This document shows positions 1 to 8,391 of a stretch of 64,000 nucleotides of DNA, in pieces. This DNA is from [Bacteroides] pectinophilus (lineage in GTDB: Bacteria > Bacillota > Clostridia > Lachnospirales > Lachnospiraceae), in NCBI GenBank assembly GCA_025146925.1, contig CP102260.1, positions 2,767,501-2,831,500 of the forward strand, in the 5' to 3' direction. Numbering within the stretch: position 1 is the first letter of the stretch; every line of letters starts with the position of its first letter. A program made the position numbers and the translations under genes. Below the pieces are notes generated by a model. It saw nothing but the letters and a program-made list of their open reading frames with translations, was not told the origin of the DNA and made no database searches.

Positions 1-221
1 TTACCCAGTCTCGCCTCATATAGTGAACTCGCTGTTGTCCCGCACAGATATCTTCCTATAAGCGGATATTCACAGAACATTGAGAATCCTTTCTGTGCAA
101 GAAGTATACGACACCCCGTATCCTTAATAACATCAGCAAGTATCTCGAGATTATCCCTCAAAAGTCTCTCATCAACTACATACGCAGGTGTCTTAACCAA
201 ATCAAAATCTATATCGTACAT
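1..221 (-). CDS. nspC: Carboxynorspermidine/carboxyspermidine decarboxylase, N-terminal part
   Basis: This is the first ~73 residues of a PLP-dependent fold III decarboxylase; the rest lies beyond the window edge. The enzyme removes CO2 from carboxy(nor)spermidine, the last step of the aspartate-semialdehyde route to spermidine. The start of the family is visible: TPAYVVDERLLRDNL, then the PLP-lysine region LLAQKGFSMF, then GTTASSLYEARLG. I place the start at ATG 221, six bases after GGAG at 231-228. An ATG at 233 overlapping the upstream stop lacks a ribosome binding site. It is the fourth gene of a minus-strand polyamine operon and directly follows its partner dehydrogenase. Confidence 0.9.
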   Translation of the reverse strand, partial: MYDIDFDLVKTPAYVVDERLLRDNLEILADVIKDTGCRILLAQKGFSMFCEYPLIGRYLCGTTASSLYEARLG

Positions 222-232
222 CCAAATCTCCA

Positions 233-1450
233 TTAATCAACAAGTACAGGATCAAAATCTTCCTTCCATGGAAGTCCCCACTTGTTGAGTGCCTCCATGA
301 ACGGATCCGGGTCAAACTCCTCTATATTATGGACGCCCGGTGTATTCCATCTGCCCGTCATAACCATCATCGCACCAATCATCGCAGGCACACCCGTTGT
401 ATATGAGATTGCCTGTGAACCTACCTCCTTGTAGCATTCCTGGTGGTCACATACATTATAGAGGTAGTATTTTTTATATTTGCCATCCTTTTTGCCCTGG
501 AAAATGCATCCTATATTGGTCTTGCCTACTGTTCTCGGTCCTAAAGATGCAGGGTCAGGCAGTACTGCCTTAAGGAACTGCAACGGAACTATCTGCTTTC
601 CCTCGAATTCAATAGGCTCAATAGATGTCATTCCGACATCCTCAAGACATTTAAGATGTGTAAGATAGCTTTGTCCAAATGTCATGAAGAAGCGTATGCG
701 CTTAATGCCATTTATATTAATTCCGAGAGACTCCAGCTCCTCATGATGAAGAAGATACATGTCCTTTTCGCCAACCTGGTCAAAATTGTACACTCTCTTA
801 ATCTCCATAGGCTTAGTCTCTACCCAGTGTCCGTCCTCCCAATAGCTTCCGTTAGCTGATACCTCACGGATGTTAATCTCAGGGTTAAAGTTGGTTGCAA
901 ACGGATATCCATGGTCTCCGCCATTGCAGTCGAGGATATCAATGTAATTAATCTCATCAAACTGATGCTTCATTGCATATGCAGAGAATACACCTGTAAC
1001 ACCCGGATCAAAGCCTGAACCGAGCAGTGCGGTTATTCCTGCTTTTTCAAACTTCTCGCGGTATGCCCACTGCCATGAATACTCAAACTTGGCCGTATCC
1101 TCAGGCTCATAGTTAGCTGTATCAACATAGTGTGTCTTTGTTTCAAGGCATGCATCCATAATTGTAAGGTCCTGATAAGGAAGTGCAAGATTAAGCACCA
1201 CATCCGGCTTGTAGCTGTTAATAAGTTCTACAAGTTCAGGCACATTATCAGCATTCACCTGCGCTGTTGTTATCTTTGTGCTTCCTTCCTGCGTGCCATA
1301 CCGGCGTTCGCACTGTTCCTTAATTGCATCACACTTTGACTTCGTTCTGCTCGCAATACAGATTTCATTAAAAACTTCCGAATTCTGGCAGCATTTGTGA
1401 ATTGCCACGCCTGCTACTCCGCCTGCGCCGATTATTAAAGCTCTTCCCAT
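233..1450 (-). CDS. Carboxynorspermidine/carboxyspermidine dehydrogenase (saccharopine dehydrogenase family)
   Basis: 405 residues, normal for the family. It should condense aspartate semialdehyde with putrescine (or diaminopropane) using NADPH to give carboxyspermidine (or carboxynorspermidine). The N-terminal Rossmann motif GAGGVAG at residues 8-14 and the saccharopine-reductase-like C-terminal half, including SGFDPGVTGVF, are seen. GGAG precedes ATG 1450. It sits between speE and nspC, and adjacency to nspC is the strongest argument for this role over true saccharopine dehydrogenase. Whether C7 or C8 polyamine is the product cannot be read from the sequence. Confidence 0.92.
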   Translation of the reverse strand: MGRALIIGAGGVAGVAIHKCCQNSEVFNEICIASRTKSKCDAIKEQCERRYGTQEGSTKITTAQVNADNVPELVELINSYKPDVVLNLALPYQDLTIMDACLETKTHYVDTANYEPEDTAKFEYSWQWAYREKFEKAGITALLGSGFDPGVTGVFSAYAMKHQFDEINYIDILDCNGGDHGYPFATNFNPEINIREVSANGSYWEDGHWVETKPMEIKRVYNFDQVGEKDMYLLHHEELESLGININGIKRIRFFMTFGQSYLTHLKCLEDVGMTSIEPIEFEGKQIVPLQFLKAVLPDPASLGPRTVGKTNIGCIFQGKKDGKYKKYYLYNVCDHQECYKEVGSQAISYTTGVPAMIGAMMVMTGRWNTPGVHNIEEFDPDPFMEALNKWGLPWKEDFDPVLVD

Positions 1451-1490
1451 ATTTTTATCTCCAATCTGTTATTAAATATATTTATCATTA

Positions 1491-2336
1491 CTACATATCA
1501 AGAAGCTGCTTGACGTATGTGGGCAGATAAAAACTGCCCTTATGAAGGTCGGTATTATAATACCTCGTATTAATTCCGAGTCTGTTCCACTCATCTTCCC
1601 TTAAGTCAGCTATTGGGTCGTACTTCTTGGAAGCAAAACCGAACAGCCAGTGTCCCGAAGGGTATGAAGGAATATGGCACTGATACACCGTGCTGTAAGG
1701 AAATACAATCTTTATCTGCTTATGTGCCTTCTGTACCGATCTGGAATGTTCGCTGTAATAAGGACTTTCATGCTGGTTAATAAGTATGCCGTCCTCTCTG
1801 AGCGCTTTGTAACAGGTTCCGTAGAACTCCCTTGTAAACAGGCCTTCCGCCGGTCCGTACGGATCCGCACAGTCAACTATGATAAGGTCATATTCATCCT
1901 TCATCATTCTCACATACCTGAGACTTTCCTCAAAATGCATATGCACTCTCGGGTCATCCAGTCTGCATGATGTCTCCCAGAAATGCTCCAGGCACATATC
2001 AGTAACTTTCTTGTCTATCTCTACCATATCAATATGTTCAATCGTGTCATATTTGCAGAGTTCCCTGATAGTTCCGCCATCACCCGCACCTATCACAAGC
2101 ACATCCCTGACATGCGGATGCACGGCCATCGGCACATGCGTAATCATCTCATGATAGATAAATTCATCCTTCTGTGTAATCATAAGCTCGCCGTCAAGGA
2201 CAAGCACCTTGCCGAACTCACTCGTCTTTAAAATGTCTATTCTCTGGAATTCGCTCTCGCAGCTTGCAATCTGCTGTTCAACTTTCATAGAAAAACGCAC
2301 ATTTTTAGTGTGCTGGTCCGTATACCATAACTCCAC
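1491..2336 (-). CDS. speE: Spermidine synthase-like aminopropyltransferase
   Basis: 281 residues from the chosen start. The family transfers an aminopropyl group from decarboxylated AdoMet to putrescine or a related amine. The AdoMet-fold signatures are present: VLVIGAGDGGTIRE, VEIDKKV, and VDCADPYGPAEGLF, where the usual Ser after the first Asp is Cys. I choose the GTG at 2336, which begins MELWYTDQHT as in clostridial homologues and has AAGGCGG eight bases upstream. An ATG at 2357 would overlap speA by 20 bases. The gene starts one base after the speA stop, so translation is probably coupled. No speD, needed to supply decarboxylated AdoMet, is in this window. Confidence 0.9.
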   Translation of the reverse strand: MELWYTDQHTKNVRFSMKVEQQIASCESEFQRIDILKTSEFGKVLVLDGELMITQKDEFIYHEMITHVPMAVHPHVRDVLVIGAGDGGTIRELCKYDTIEHIDMVEIDKKVTDMCLEHFWETSCRLDDPRVHMHFEESLRYVRMMKDEYDLIIVDCADPYGPAEGLFTREFYGTCYKALREDGILINQHESPYYSEHSRSVQKAHKQIKIVFPYSTVYQCHIPSYPSGHWLFGFASKKYDPIADLREDEWNRLGINTRYYNTDLHKGSFYLPTYVKQLLDM

Positions 2337-2337
2337 T

Positions 2338-3846
2338 CTAATTACCGCCTTTCTCATCTACAACATTTATATACTCAAGATTCATATCCTGGGTACCCGT
2401 CATAAGGCAGCCCTTTTCCTTGGCATACTCAATGTAATTAATAATCTCCTGGGTGATCATCTCACCCGGTGCAAGTATAGGTATTCCCGGAGGATAACAC
2501 ATTACGAACTCGCCACACACCCTGTCTTTGGTCTCTCTGAGCAAAAGCGGCTGCTTGCGGCTGTAAAATGCTTTGTTCGGTCCCATTACAATCTTCGGGT
2601 TAATGTACTCATGGTCAAACAGCCCCGTTATCTCACTTTCATGCAGACGCTTTATCTCAGAAAGCGCCGATATAAGCCGTTCAATCTCAAGATTACGGTC
2701 GCCGCCGGATATAATTGCGAGTATATTGCCAATATCACCGAACTCTATCTGTATTCCATAGTCATCCCTTAACAGATCATATACTTCAATTCCGGCAAGC
2801 CCTATATCCCTTGTATGTACCGAAAGCTTGGTTGTATCAAAATCATACACGGTATCACCGTTAATAAGTTCAATTCCAAATGCATAATATCCGCCGAGCT
2901 TATTAATCTCCCTGCGCGCATACTCTGCATACTCCCTTGATTTGTTAACCAGATATCTGCCGTTAAGGCTCATATTCTTTCTTGCAATATCAAGTGATGA
3001 CAGCAGAAGATATGAACCGCTGGTAGTCTGCGTAAGATTAATTATCTGTCTGACATAATCGGCATTAACCGTATTTTTCGTAAGAAGAATTGCACTCTGC
3101 GTAAGTGAGCCGCCGGTCTTATGCATGCTGACTGCTGCCATATCCGCTCCTGCTTCCATTGCAGATACGGGCAGATTGTCCCCAAAGTAAAAATGCGTAC
3201 CATGGGCTTCATCGGCAAGCACAAGCATTCCGTGCTCATGTGCTATCTTTACTATGCTTCTTATATCAGAGCATATTCCATAATATGTTGGGTTATTTAC
3301 AAGAATCGCTTTTGCGTCAGGATTCTCTACAATTGCCCTGCGGACATCCTCAACAGACATCCCCAGAGGTATTCCGAGACGTTTGTTAACACCCGGATTG
3401 ACATAAACAGGCATTGCGCCATTAACTACAAGTGCATTGATAGCACTTCTGTGCACATTACGGGGCATTATAATCTTATCTCCCGCCTCCGTACATGACA
3501 TAATCATTGCCTGAACGGCTGCCGTAGCACCGTTCACTATAAAAAATGCTTCATCCGCACCAAACGCTTTTGCTGCAAGCGCCTGTGCATCTTTTATAAC
3601 AGAAGTGGGGTGGCACAGGTTATCCAGAGGTTTCATTGAATTCATATCAAGCCTCATGGTATCCTCTCCCAGGAACTCTCTCAGTTCCTTATTACCTCTT
3701 CCCCCTTTGTGTCCCGGCACATCAAAATGAGCAAGCCTGTTAAGCCGCTGTTCTTCCAGCGCCTTGTGAATAGGCGTGTCAAACTGAGTGAGGGGCATGC
3801 CATCGTGAGACACAACTGTCTCTACATCAATCTCAGTGTTTTCCAA
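2338..3846 (-). CDS. speA: Arg/Lys/Orn decarboxylase, short SpeA-type, fold I
   Basis: 502 residues, typical of the short Gram-positive decarboxylases. Most likely it makes agmatine from arginine to feed polyamine synthesis; lysine or ornithine as substrate is not excluded. Visible motifs are HFDVPGHKGGRG near residue 40, DEAHGTHFYF, and the PLP lysine in SMHKTGG. The start is TTG at 3846 with AAGGAG about 13 bases upstream, longer than usual; no better start is in frame. It is the first polyamine gene of the operon. The arginine assignment is supported by aguA/aguB elsewhere in the window, which consume agmatine. Confidence 0.9.
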   Translation of the reverse strand: MENTEIDVETVVSHDGMPLTQFDTPIHKALEEQRLNRLAHFDVPGHKGGRGNKELREFLGEDTMRLDMNSMKPLDNLCHPTSVIKDAQALAAKAFGADEAFFIVNGATAAVQAMIMSCTEAGDKIIMPRNVHRSAINALVVNGAMPVYVNPGVNKRLGIPLGMSVEDVRRAIVENPDAKAILVNNPTYYGICSDIRSIVKIAHEHGMLVLADEAHGTHFYFGDNLPVSAMEAGADMAAVSMHKTGGSLTQSAILLTKNTVNADYVRQIINLTQTTSGSYLLLSSLDIARKNMSLNGRYLVNKSREYAEYARREINKLGGYYAFGIELINGDTVYDFDTTKLSVHTRDIGLAGIEVYDLLRDDYGIQIEFGDIGNILAIISGGDRNLEIERLISALSEIKRLHESEITGLFDHEYINPKIVMGPNKAFYSRKQPLLLRETKDRVCGEFVMCYPPGIPILAPGEMITQEIINYIEYAKEKGCLMTGTQDMNLEYINVVDEKGGN

Positions 3847-3903
3847 TTTAGCTATCCGTCTCCTTCCTTTTCATCCTGCCGGCAGAGTGTACACATTGCG
3901 TTA

Positions 3904-4692
3904 TCACCCCATTACTGCGCCGACAAGTATATTCATAATAATGTTGTTATTGTAGAGCCATGCAAGAAATGCATTATCATTAACGCAGGTCATTACAGCC
4001 TGTGAGAATGCAGTGTTATAGAGCACCGCTACCGCGACAAAGAACAGCCACACTATGAGCAGTGCCTTAATTATACCAAACAGTATTCCGAGAGTTTTAT
4101 TAACCTCCTTTATTAGCGGAAGTCTGCTGATACCGTTGGCAAGTCTGAGTAAAAGTCTTATGACGACATATACGACCGCAAATACAATGATATAACATGC
4201 CGAACTGATTATCATTCCGGCAATTCTGACAGCCACGAATCCCGTTATTGCGTCTTCAAGCTTTGATGCCGTATTATTGGCGCTTCCCGATATTGTGCCC
4301 CCTATTGCAGCAGAAGCTACTTTATCCCGGACAGCTTCCGGAAGCGGAATCTGCTGTATGACTTCTTCTATAAAATCATCAAATTTCCCACCAAGTTCAC
4401 TTATGTCAATGCTTCCGGCATCTGATATACCTGCCTCTTCCCCGGCAGACTCAATAGCCTGGGACACAACGCCCCTGCTCTTAAGGCTGTCATATGTATT
4501 CTGCCTGATAGTCTCATAAATGGCAGTATTATCCATAACATAACCGCTAAGCGCAGGTGCCGCTGCCGAAGTCACAACAACGCTTCCTATCATCGCCGCA
4601 AAAGACATAACTATCATAATCATGCCTCGTCTCCAGCCGGACCACGCATATAATGCAAATACCGCTATAATAAGAATTAATAACCAGTTCAT
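3904..4692 (-). CDS. CvpA-family membrane protein
   Basis: 262 residues with an N-terminal hydrophobic pair (residues ~1-50), a soluble acidic loop (~60-140) and two further hydrophobic segments (~155-185 and ~205-235), the layout of the CvpA/colicin V production family. GGAG lies five bases before ATG 4692. The gene lies between a DUF5711 protein and speA with gaps of 31 and 57 bases, so it may be in the same transcript. Its biochemical function is not established; family members have been linked to envelope processes. Confidence 0.8.
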   Translation of the reverse strand: MNWLLILIIAVFALYAWSGWRRGMIMIVMSFAAMIGSVVVTSAAAPALSGYVMDNTAIYETIRQNTYDSLKSRGVVSQAIESAGEEAGISDAGSIDISELGGKFDDFIEEVIQQIPLPEAVRDKVASAAIGGTISGSANNTASKLEDAITGFVAVRIAGMIISSACYIIVFAVVYVVIRLLLRLANGISRLPLIKEVNKTLGILFGIIKALLIVWLFFVAVAVLYNTAFSQAVMTCVNDNAFLAWLYNNNIIMNILVGAVMG

Positions 4693-4723
4693 ATTTTCTC
4701 CATTCCCAGATGCACAGCATCAG

Positions 4724-6022
4724 CTATTTTAAACGTATTTCCTGAACATAGGTTGAATTGACAACCATATAACTGCCTCTCGAACCTGCCGACAGAATCT
4801 CCTCTACAGGAAGATCAAACCGAAGATTCGCAAGCTGCTTTCCTTTAATATTCATAAGTGTAAATGTATTGTCGTTATACAGAATTATACTGTCATTGTC
4901 AAACTTGATTGTATCGTATGAAGTATTAAATGCCGTCTCACTGACTTTATTGCCTGAATTATCGTATACCATAAGCTTAAAGTTATCACCGGACTCCTTA
5001 TTCTCCATAAGTATCCCTATATACCTGCTGCTTGTAAATACACGCTCTATATTGCCGTCAAGCTTAATCTCCTTCTGAAGATTAGGGAACTCTTTAATCT
5101 TGTAAATGCTTAAGACATCCTCTCCGATTGCAATTGCACATGTATCACTTAAAAAATCCACCTCAGGAACTATCGTGCTGTCATAGTGGTTAAAGCCGCC
5201 GACAACACGCTCCGTCTCATTCTGTCCTACATCCGAAAAATTATAGAATACGACATTAGTCTTAATTGATTCACCGCTTACATATACATATGATGCAATA
5301 AGCTTTGTCATATCCTCGGAAATGCTTATGTTAAGCGGATATCCGTCTCCCGAGAGTGTCGTCTTAACACTGTATACCTTCTCACCCGAAGGCTCATACA
5401 TATTGATATAGTTGGAAGACGTATCTTCAAGCACTGCCGCCACAAGTCCTGTTCCGCCCACATCTATCTGTGATATTGAAAGCGATGTATCTATGGAACC
5501 CAGCATTCCTTTGGTGTTAAATACATATATTGTACTTCCGTTGATATCGCCGACAGCAAGGCACTCCTTACAGGTTACAAGCTGTGGTGACTTCATCTCA
5601 TACGTCTGGTTCCAGATTGCATTGCCTTTATAATCATAATATATAATTCCGTCATTGCTGCACTTTACATAACCGTCAGCAAATTCGTAATACTTAACAT
5701 TCTGTACATCATCACGCGTAACAGAATTAACTATTGTATATCCCGAATATGTATGATTGTCCACATTGGAAATGATATACACCACTCCCAGCGCTGCCAG
5801 CGCAAGCACTGCGATTCCCGCTATCACGCTCCTTATTCTGTGCATCTTAAGCTGTCTTGAATAATCCTCGTCATCAAATGTATCGTCATACTCCGTGTCA
5901 TCAGGAGCATTCTTCCCCTTCTGTGCAGACGGCGGCAACGGCTGTACGTTAAAGCGTGACTTGCCGGATACCACGTTGCTTTTCTGTTCCTTCATCTTTT
6001 TATATTCTCTTATATCTGCCAT
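4724..6022 (-). CDS. DUF5711-type membrane-anchored beta-propeller-like protein
   Basis: 432 residues. A charged cytoplasmic N-terminus (~85 residues) is followed by one membrane helix (IAGIAVLALAALGVVYII, about 88-107) and a long extracytoplasmic domain made of repeated short beta-rich blocks with Asp/Asn-Gly turns, suggesting a WD/PQQ-like propeller. This matches the DUF5711 family of Clostridia as I remember it. GGGAG lies ~11 bases before ATG 6022. Function is unknown. Neighbours are a LysM membrane protein and CvpA, so an envelope role is a fair inference. Confidence 0.75.
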   Translation of the reverse strand: MADIREYKKMKEQKSNVVSGKSRFNVQPLPPSAQKGKNAPDDTEYDDTFDDEDYSRQLKMHRIRSVIAGIAVLALAALGVVYIISNVDNHTYSGYTIVNSVTRDDVQNVKYYEFADGYVKCSNDGIIYYDYKGNAIWNQTYEMKSPQLVTCKECLAVGDINGSTIYVFNTKGMLGSIDTSLSISQIDVGGTGLVAAVLEDTSSNYINMYEPSGEKVYSVKTTLSGDGYPLNISISEDMTKLIASYVYVSGESIKTNVVFYNFSDVGQNETERVVGGFNHYDSTIVPEVDFLSDTCAIAIGEDVLSIYKIKEFPNLQKEIKLDGNIERVFTSSRYIGILMENKESGDNFKLMVYDNSGNKVSETAFNTSYDTIKFDNDSIILYNDNTFTLMNIKGKQLANLRFDLPVEEILSAGSRGSYMVVNSTYVQEIRLK

Positions 6023-6125
6023 CCGATTGCCAACTCCCGCAAATTGTGTTAAATCGCGTCAATTGCGTACAGACGCTATTTCCAATAATTATACAGCACA
6101 TGATATTCTACGTCAATTTTGAATA

Positions 6126-6173
6126 AGTCCCGGGAGCCATATTTTACATTTGTAAAATGCAGCAACCGGGACT
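6126..6173 (-). terminator. Long hairpin downstream of the LysM gene
   Basis: AGTCCCGG (6126-6133) pairs perfectly with CCGGGACT (6166-6173), and an inner perfect pair ATTTTACA/TGTAAAAT (6141-6148, 6151-6158) extends the structure. It lies just after the LysM gene on the minus strand. The U-tract is poor (TTATTC), so it may be an RNA-stabilising element rather than a strict intrinsic terminator. Confidence 0.5.
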
Positions 6174-6224
6174 ACTGTTTTGTGTCTGTTTTAACTTGTT
6201 AATAAAAATCTGTATAAAATGTTA

Positions 6225-7577
6225 CTATGGAAGGAGCAGCTCCTGCCCTATAAATATCTTGTCAGGGTTGTCCATCCTGTTTATCTCCATAATATCTTTG
6301 TATTTCTGGGTGTCGCCATATGCTGTCTTACAGATGCTCATAAGCGTATCGCCCTGCACTACTATATATGTCCTCGCCGGCTGTGACACAGATGCGCTGA
6401 CTGTGGTGTCCGCAGCTGACGGACGGACGGCTGATGCCTGACTGCTGACATCTGTGGGCAGGACTGACGCCTGACGGTCTGATGTCTGTGATTCATTCTG
6501 TGACGGCTGCCGGCCTGCCGTCCCGCTTACGGCTGCTTTTGTCTCAGCAATACTCTCCGTTACAGGCGCATTAGCTACAGCTGTTGTCGGATATACATTG
6601 CCATCTATCTTAGTTACAGGTGTTCCGGTAAGATTATCATAATCCGTACCTTCAACATTCATATTGGCAATTTCTTTTGCTATGCGGCTCATAGATGCAT
6701 CAAGCGTCTGCATTTTTTCATAACTGTTCATCATATTTATCCCGATGACCGTAACAACAACTATCATGAACGCAAATATTCCATACATAAGTGACATATT
6801 CTGATGCTTTACCGCATCAGCCTTCTTCTCCCGGATGATGCTTCTGAAATTAGTTATCACACTGTCATCTACATTTTCATCCACACTTCTTGCAGGCCTG
6901 CTTGCGAGCATATACTCCTGCATTGATTCATTCTTTTCATAAAAACATATAAAACCGCTCTGGCGCTCAAGCCGCCCCTTGTCTACCATATAGAAATATT
7001 CTTCCTGTTCATGTGTATCCACAAGGAACATGACTTTGGCAGCACCCGAAAAATTATCAAAATGAATCTTCTGCAATGACGGTATCAGTGCGGGATTCTC
7101 GCAATCAGTAACCACCCGGCTCTGTTCATCACATAAGAACCACCCGATTATCTCCTGCCCCTTAAAATATTTTTCTGCCGAATCATAGAGATTCTTCCAG
7201 ATCTCAGGGCTGAATCTTACATCGTCGTCGCTGTCTGGGCCGTCACCGTACTCTTTATCGTCAAATGTTCCTTCATCAAGCTGTTTCTCCCGTTCTGTAA
7301 TTACCCTTACGGCACTCCTTACGAATATAGATGTTTCCCCTGCGCTCTTATGTGTTTCCCCAAGAAGTATTCCATAGAACCTGACACCGTAAGCCGCATA
7401 TCCGGGCTTGTCCTTTGCCAGTGAGACAAGGTATGTATACACATAGTCTTCTATGTATATCCGCCTTCCCGGCTGCGGCTCACCAATCTGTCTGATATTC
7501 TTCGGTATCCTGCACTGCGGTGATGCTGTCTGTGCATCCCCCGCCTTTGACTCATTTTCACATATAATTTCTATCAC
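6225..7577 (-). CDS. Membrane protein with JAB/MPN-like N-terminal domain and C-terminal LysM
   Basis: 450 residues. A soluble domain (~40-225) has the order of a JAB/MPN fold: YGILLGE, then IIGWFLCD where active members have a His-x-His, then KVMFLVDTHEQEEYFYMV. The metal-binding histidines are absent, so if the fold is right the domain is inactive. A membrane helix follows (~262-285), then a Ser/Thr/Ala-rich linker and a LysM domain (~403-450: YIVVQGDTLMSICKTAYGD). The start is GTG 7577 with GGGGG nine bases upstream. It heads a row of minus-strand genes leading to speA. A role tethering a cytoplasmic module to peptidoglycan is inference. Confidence 0.7.
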   Translation of the reverse strand: MIEIICENESKAGDAQTASPQCRIPKNIRQIGEPQPGRRIYIEDYVYTYLVSLAKDKPGYAAYGVRFYGILLGETHKSAGETSIFVRSAVRVITEREKQLDEGTFDDKEYGDGPDSDDDVRFSPEIWKNLYDSAEKYFKGQEIIGWFLCDEQSRVVTDCENPALIPSLQKIHFDNFSGAAKVMFLVDTHEQEEYFYMVDKGRLERQSGFICFYEKNESMQEYMLASRPARSVDENVDDSVITNFRSIIREKKADAVKHQNMSLMYGIFAFMIVVVTVIGINMMNSYEKMQTLDASMSRIAKEIANMNVEGTDYDNLTGTPVTKIDGNVYPTTAVANAPVTESIAETKAAVSGTAGRQPSQNESQTSDRQASVLPTDVSSQASAVRPSAADTTVSASVSQPARTYIVVQGDTLMSICKTAYGDTQKYKDIMEINRMDNPDKIFIGQELLLP

Positions 7578-7724
7578 TTCATAATACCCCCGTTTCAGAA
7601 CTTGAATTTATCCTTGTCATACAGGAAATATTATCATGTGATCTGTGCGGATTTTATCGTTTTGTGTCACGTATGACCTGCTATCAGCCGCAATTTTATA
7701 CCAATTAATACGAAAATTTTGTAT

Positions 7725-7754
7725 GCATAAAACCGGCTGAATATGCATATCATA
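7725..7754 (+). promoter_or_regulatory. Possible sporulation sigma F/G promoter of yyaC
   Basis: GCATA at 7725-7729 and CATATCATA at 7746-7754 are separated by 16 bases, resembling forespore (sigma F/G) promoters. It lies about 68 bases before the yyaC start. In Bacillus subtilis yyaC is forespore-expressed as I recall. The match is by eye and imperfect at the -10 element. Confidence 0.4.
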
Positions 7755-7821
7755 ATGCAAGGGCCGGATTGTCATAAAACCTTTGGCCTCACATTATATC
7801 GTTTTTATAAGGGGAACTTCA

Positions 7822-8391
7822 ATGCCAGTATATTATGATTCAAGAGAATTTATGACACCCGATCTTATCGGCAGTGATATCAGCCGCATTCTGGATAAGA
7901 ATATCGGTGCCACACAAAAGCTTGTTATTCTGTGTATCGGAAGCGACCGTTCAACAGGTGACTGCCTCGGACCACTCATAGGCTACAAGCTGGCACAGCT
8001 GATATCTCCTTCGGATGATGTAGCCGTATTCGGCACTCTCAGCCATCCTGTACATGCAGTCAATCTCCTTGAAACAATAAACCGTATCCACCGCATTTAC
8101 AATGATCCTTTTATCATTGCTATCGATGCATCTCTCGGGCGGCGCGACCATATAGGATATATTACTCTCGGCAGTGGAGCTCTGCGTCCCGGACTTGGCG
8201 TAAAAAAAAAGCTGCCTGAAGTCGGCGATATCCACATAACCGGAATAGTTAACCTGTCCGGCGGTGTTGATACCGTCATACTTCAGACAACCCGTCTTGC
8301 GACCATTATGACACTTGCTGATGCAATAGCTTCCGGCCTTTCAAAAGCCATTCATTCCGTTACATGTCAAGCTTCATGTCCCCTTCTTTGA
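7822..8391 (+). CDS. yyaC: Spore protease-like YyaC (DUF1256)
   Basis: 189 residues from the chosen start. YyaC is related to the germination protease Gpr and is made in sporulation. Family motifs are LVILCIGSDRSTGDCLGPLIGYKL, AIDASLGR, and PGLGVKKKLPEVGDIHITGIVNLSG (quoted in part). I prefer ATG 7822, beginning MPVYYDS, with AAGGGGA six bases upstream, over the upstream ATG at 7783. It is monocistronic and its 3' end overlaps the convergent PTS gene by 32 bases. With spmAB and spoIIR it points to a sporulating lineage. Confidence 0.88.
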   Translation: MPVYYDSREFMTPDLIGSDISRILDKNIGATQKLVILCIGSDRSTGDCLGPLIGYKLAQLISPSDDVAVFGTLSHPVHAVNLLETINRIHRIYNDPFIIAIDASLGRRDHIGYITLGSGALRPGLGVKKKLPEVGDIHITGIVNLSGGVDTVILQTTRLATIMTLADAIASGLSKAIHSVTCQASCPLL

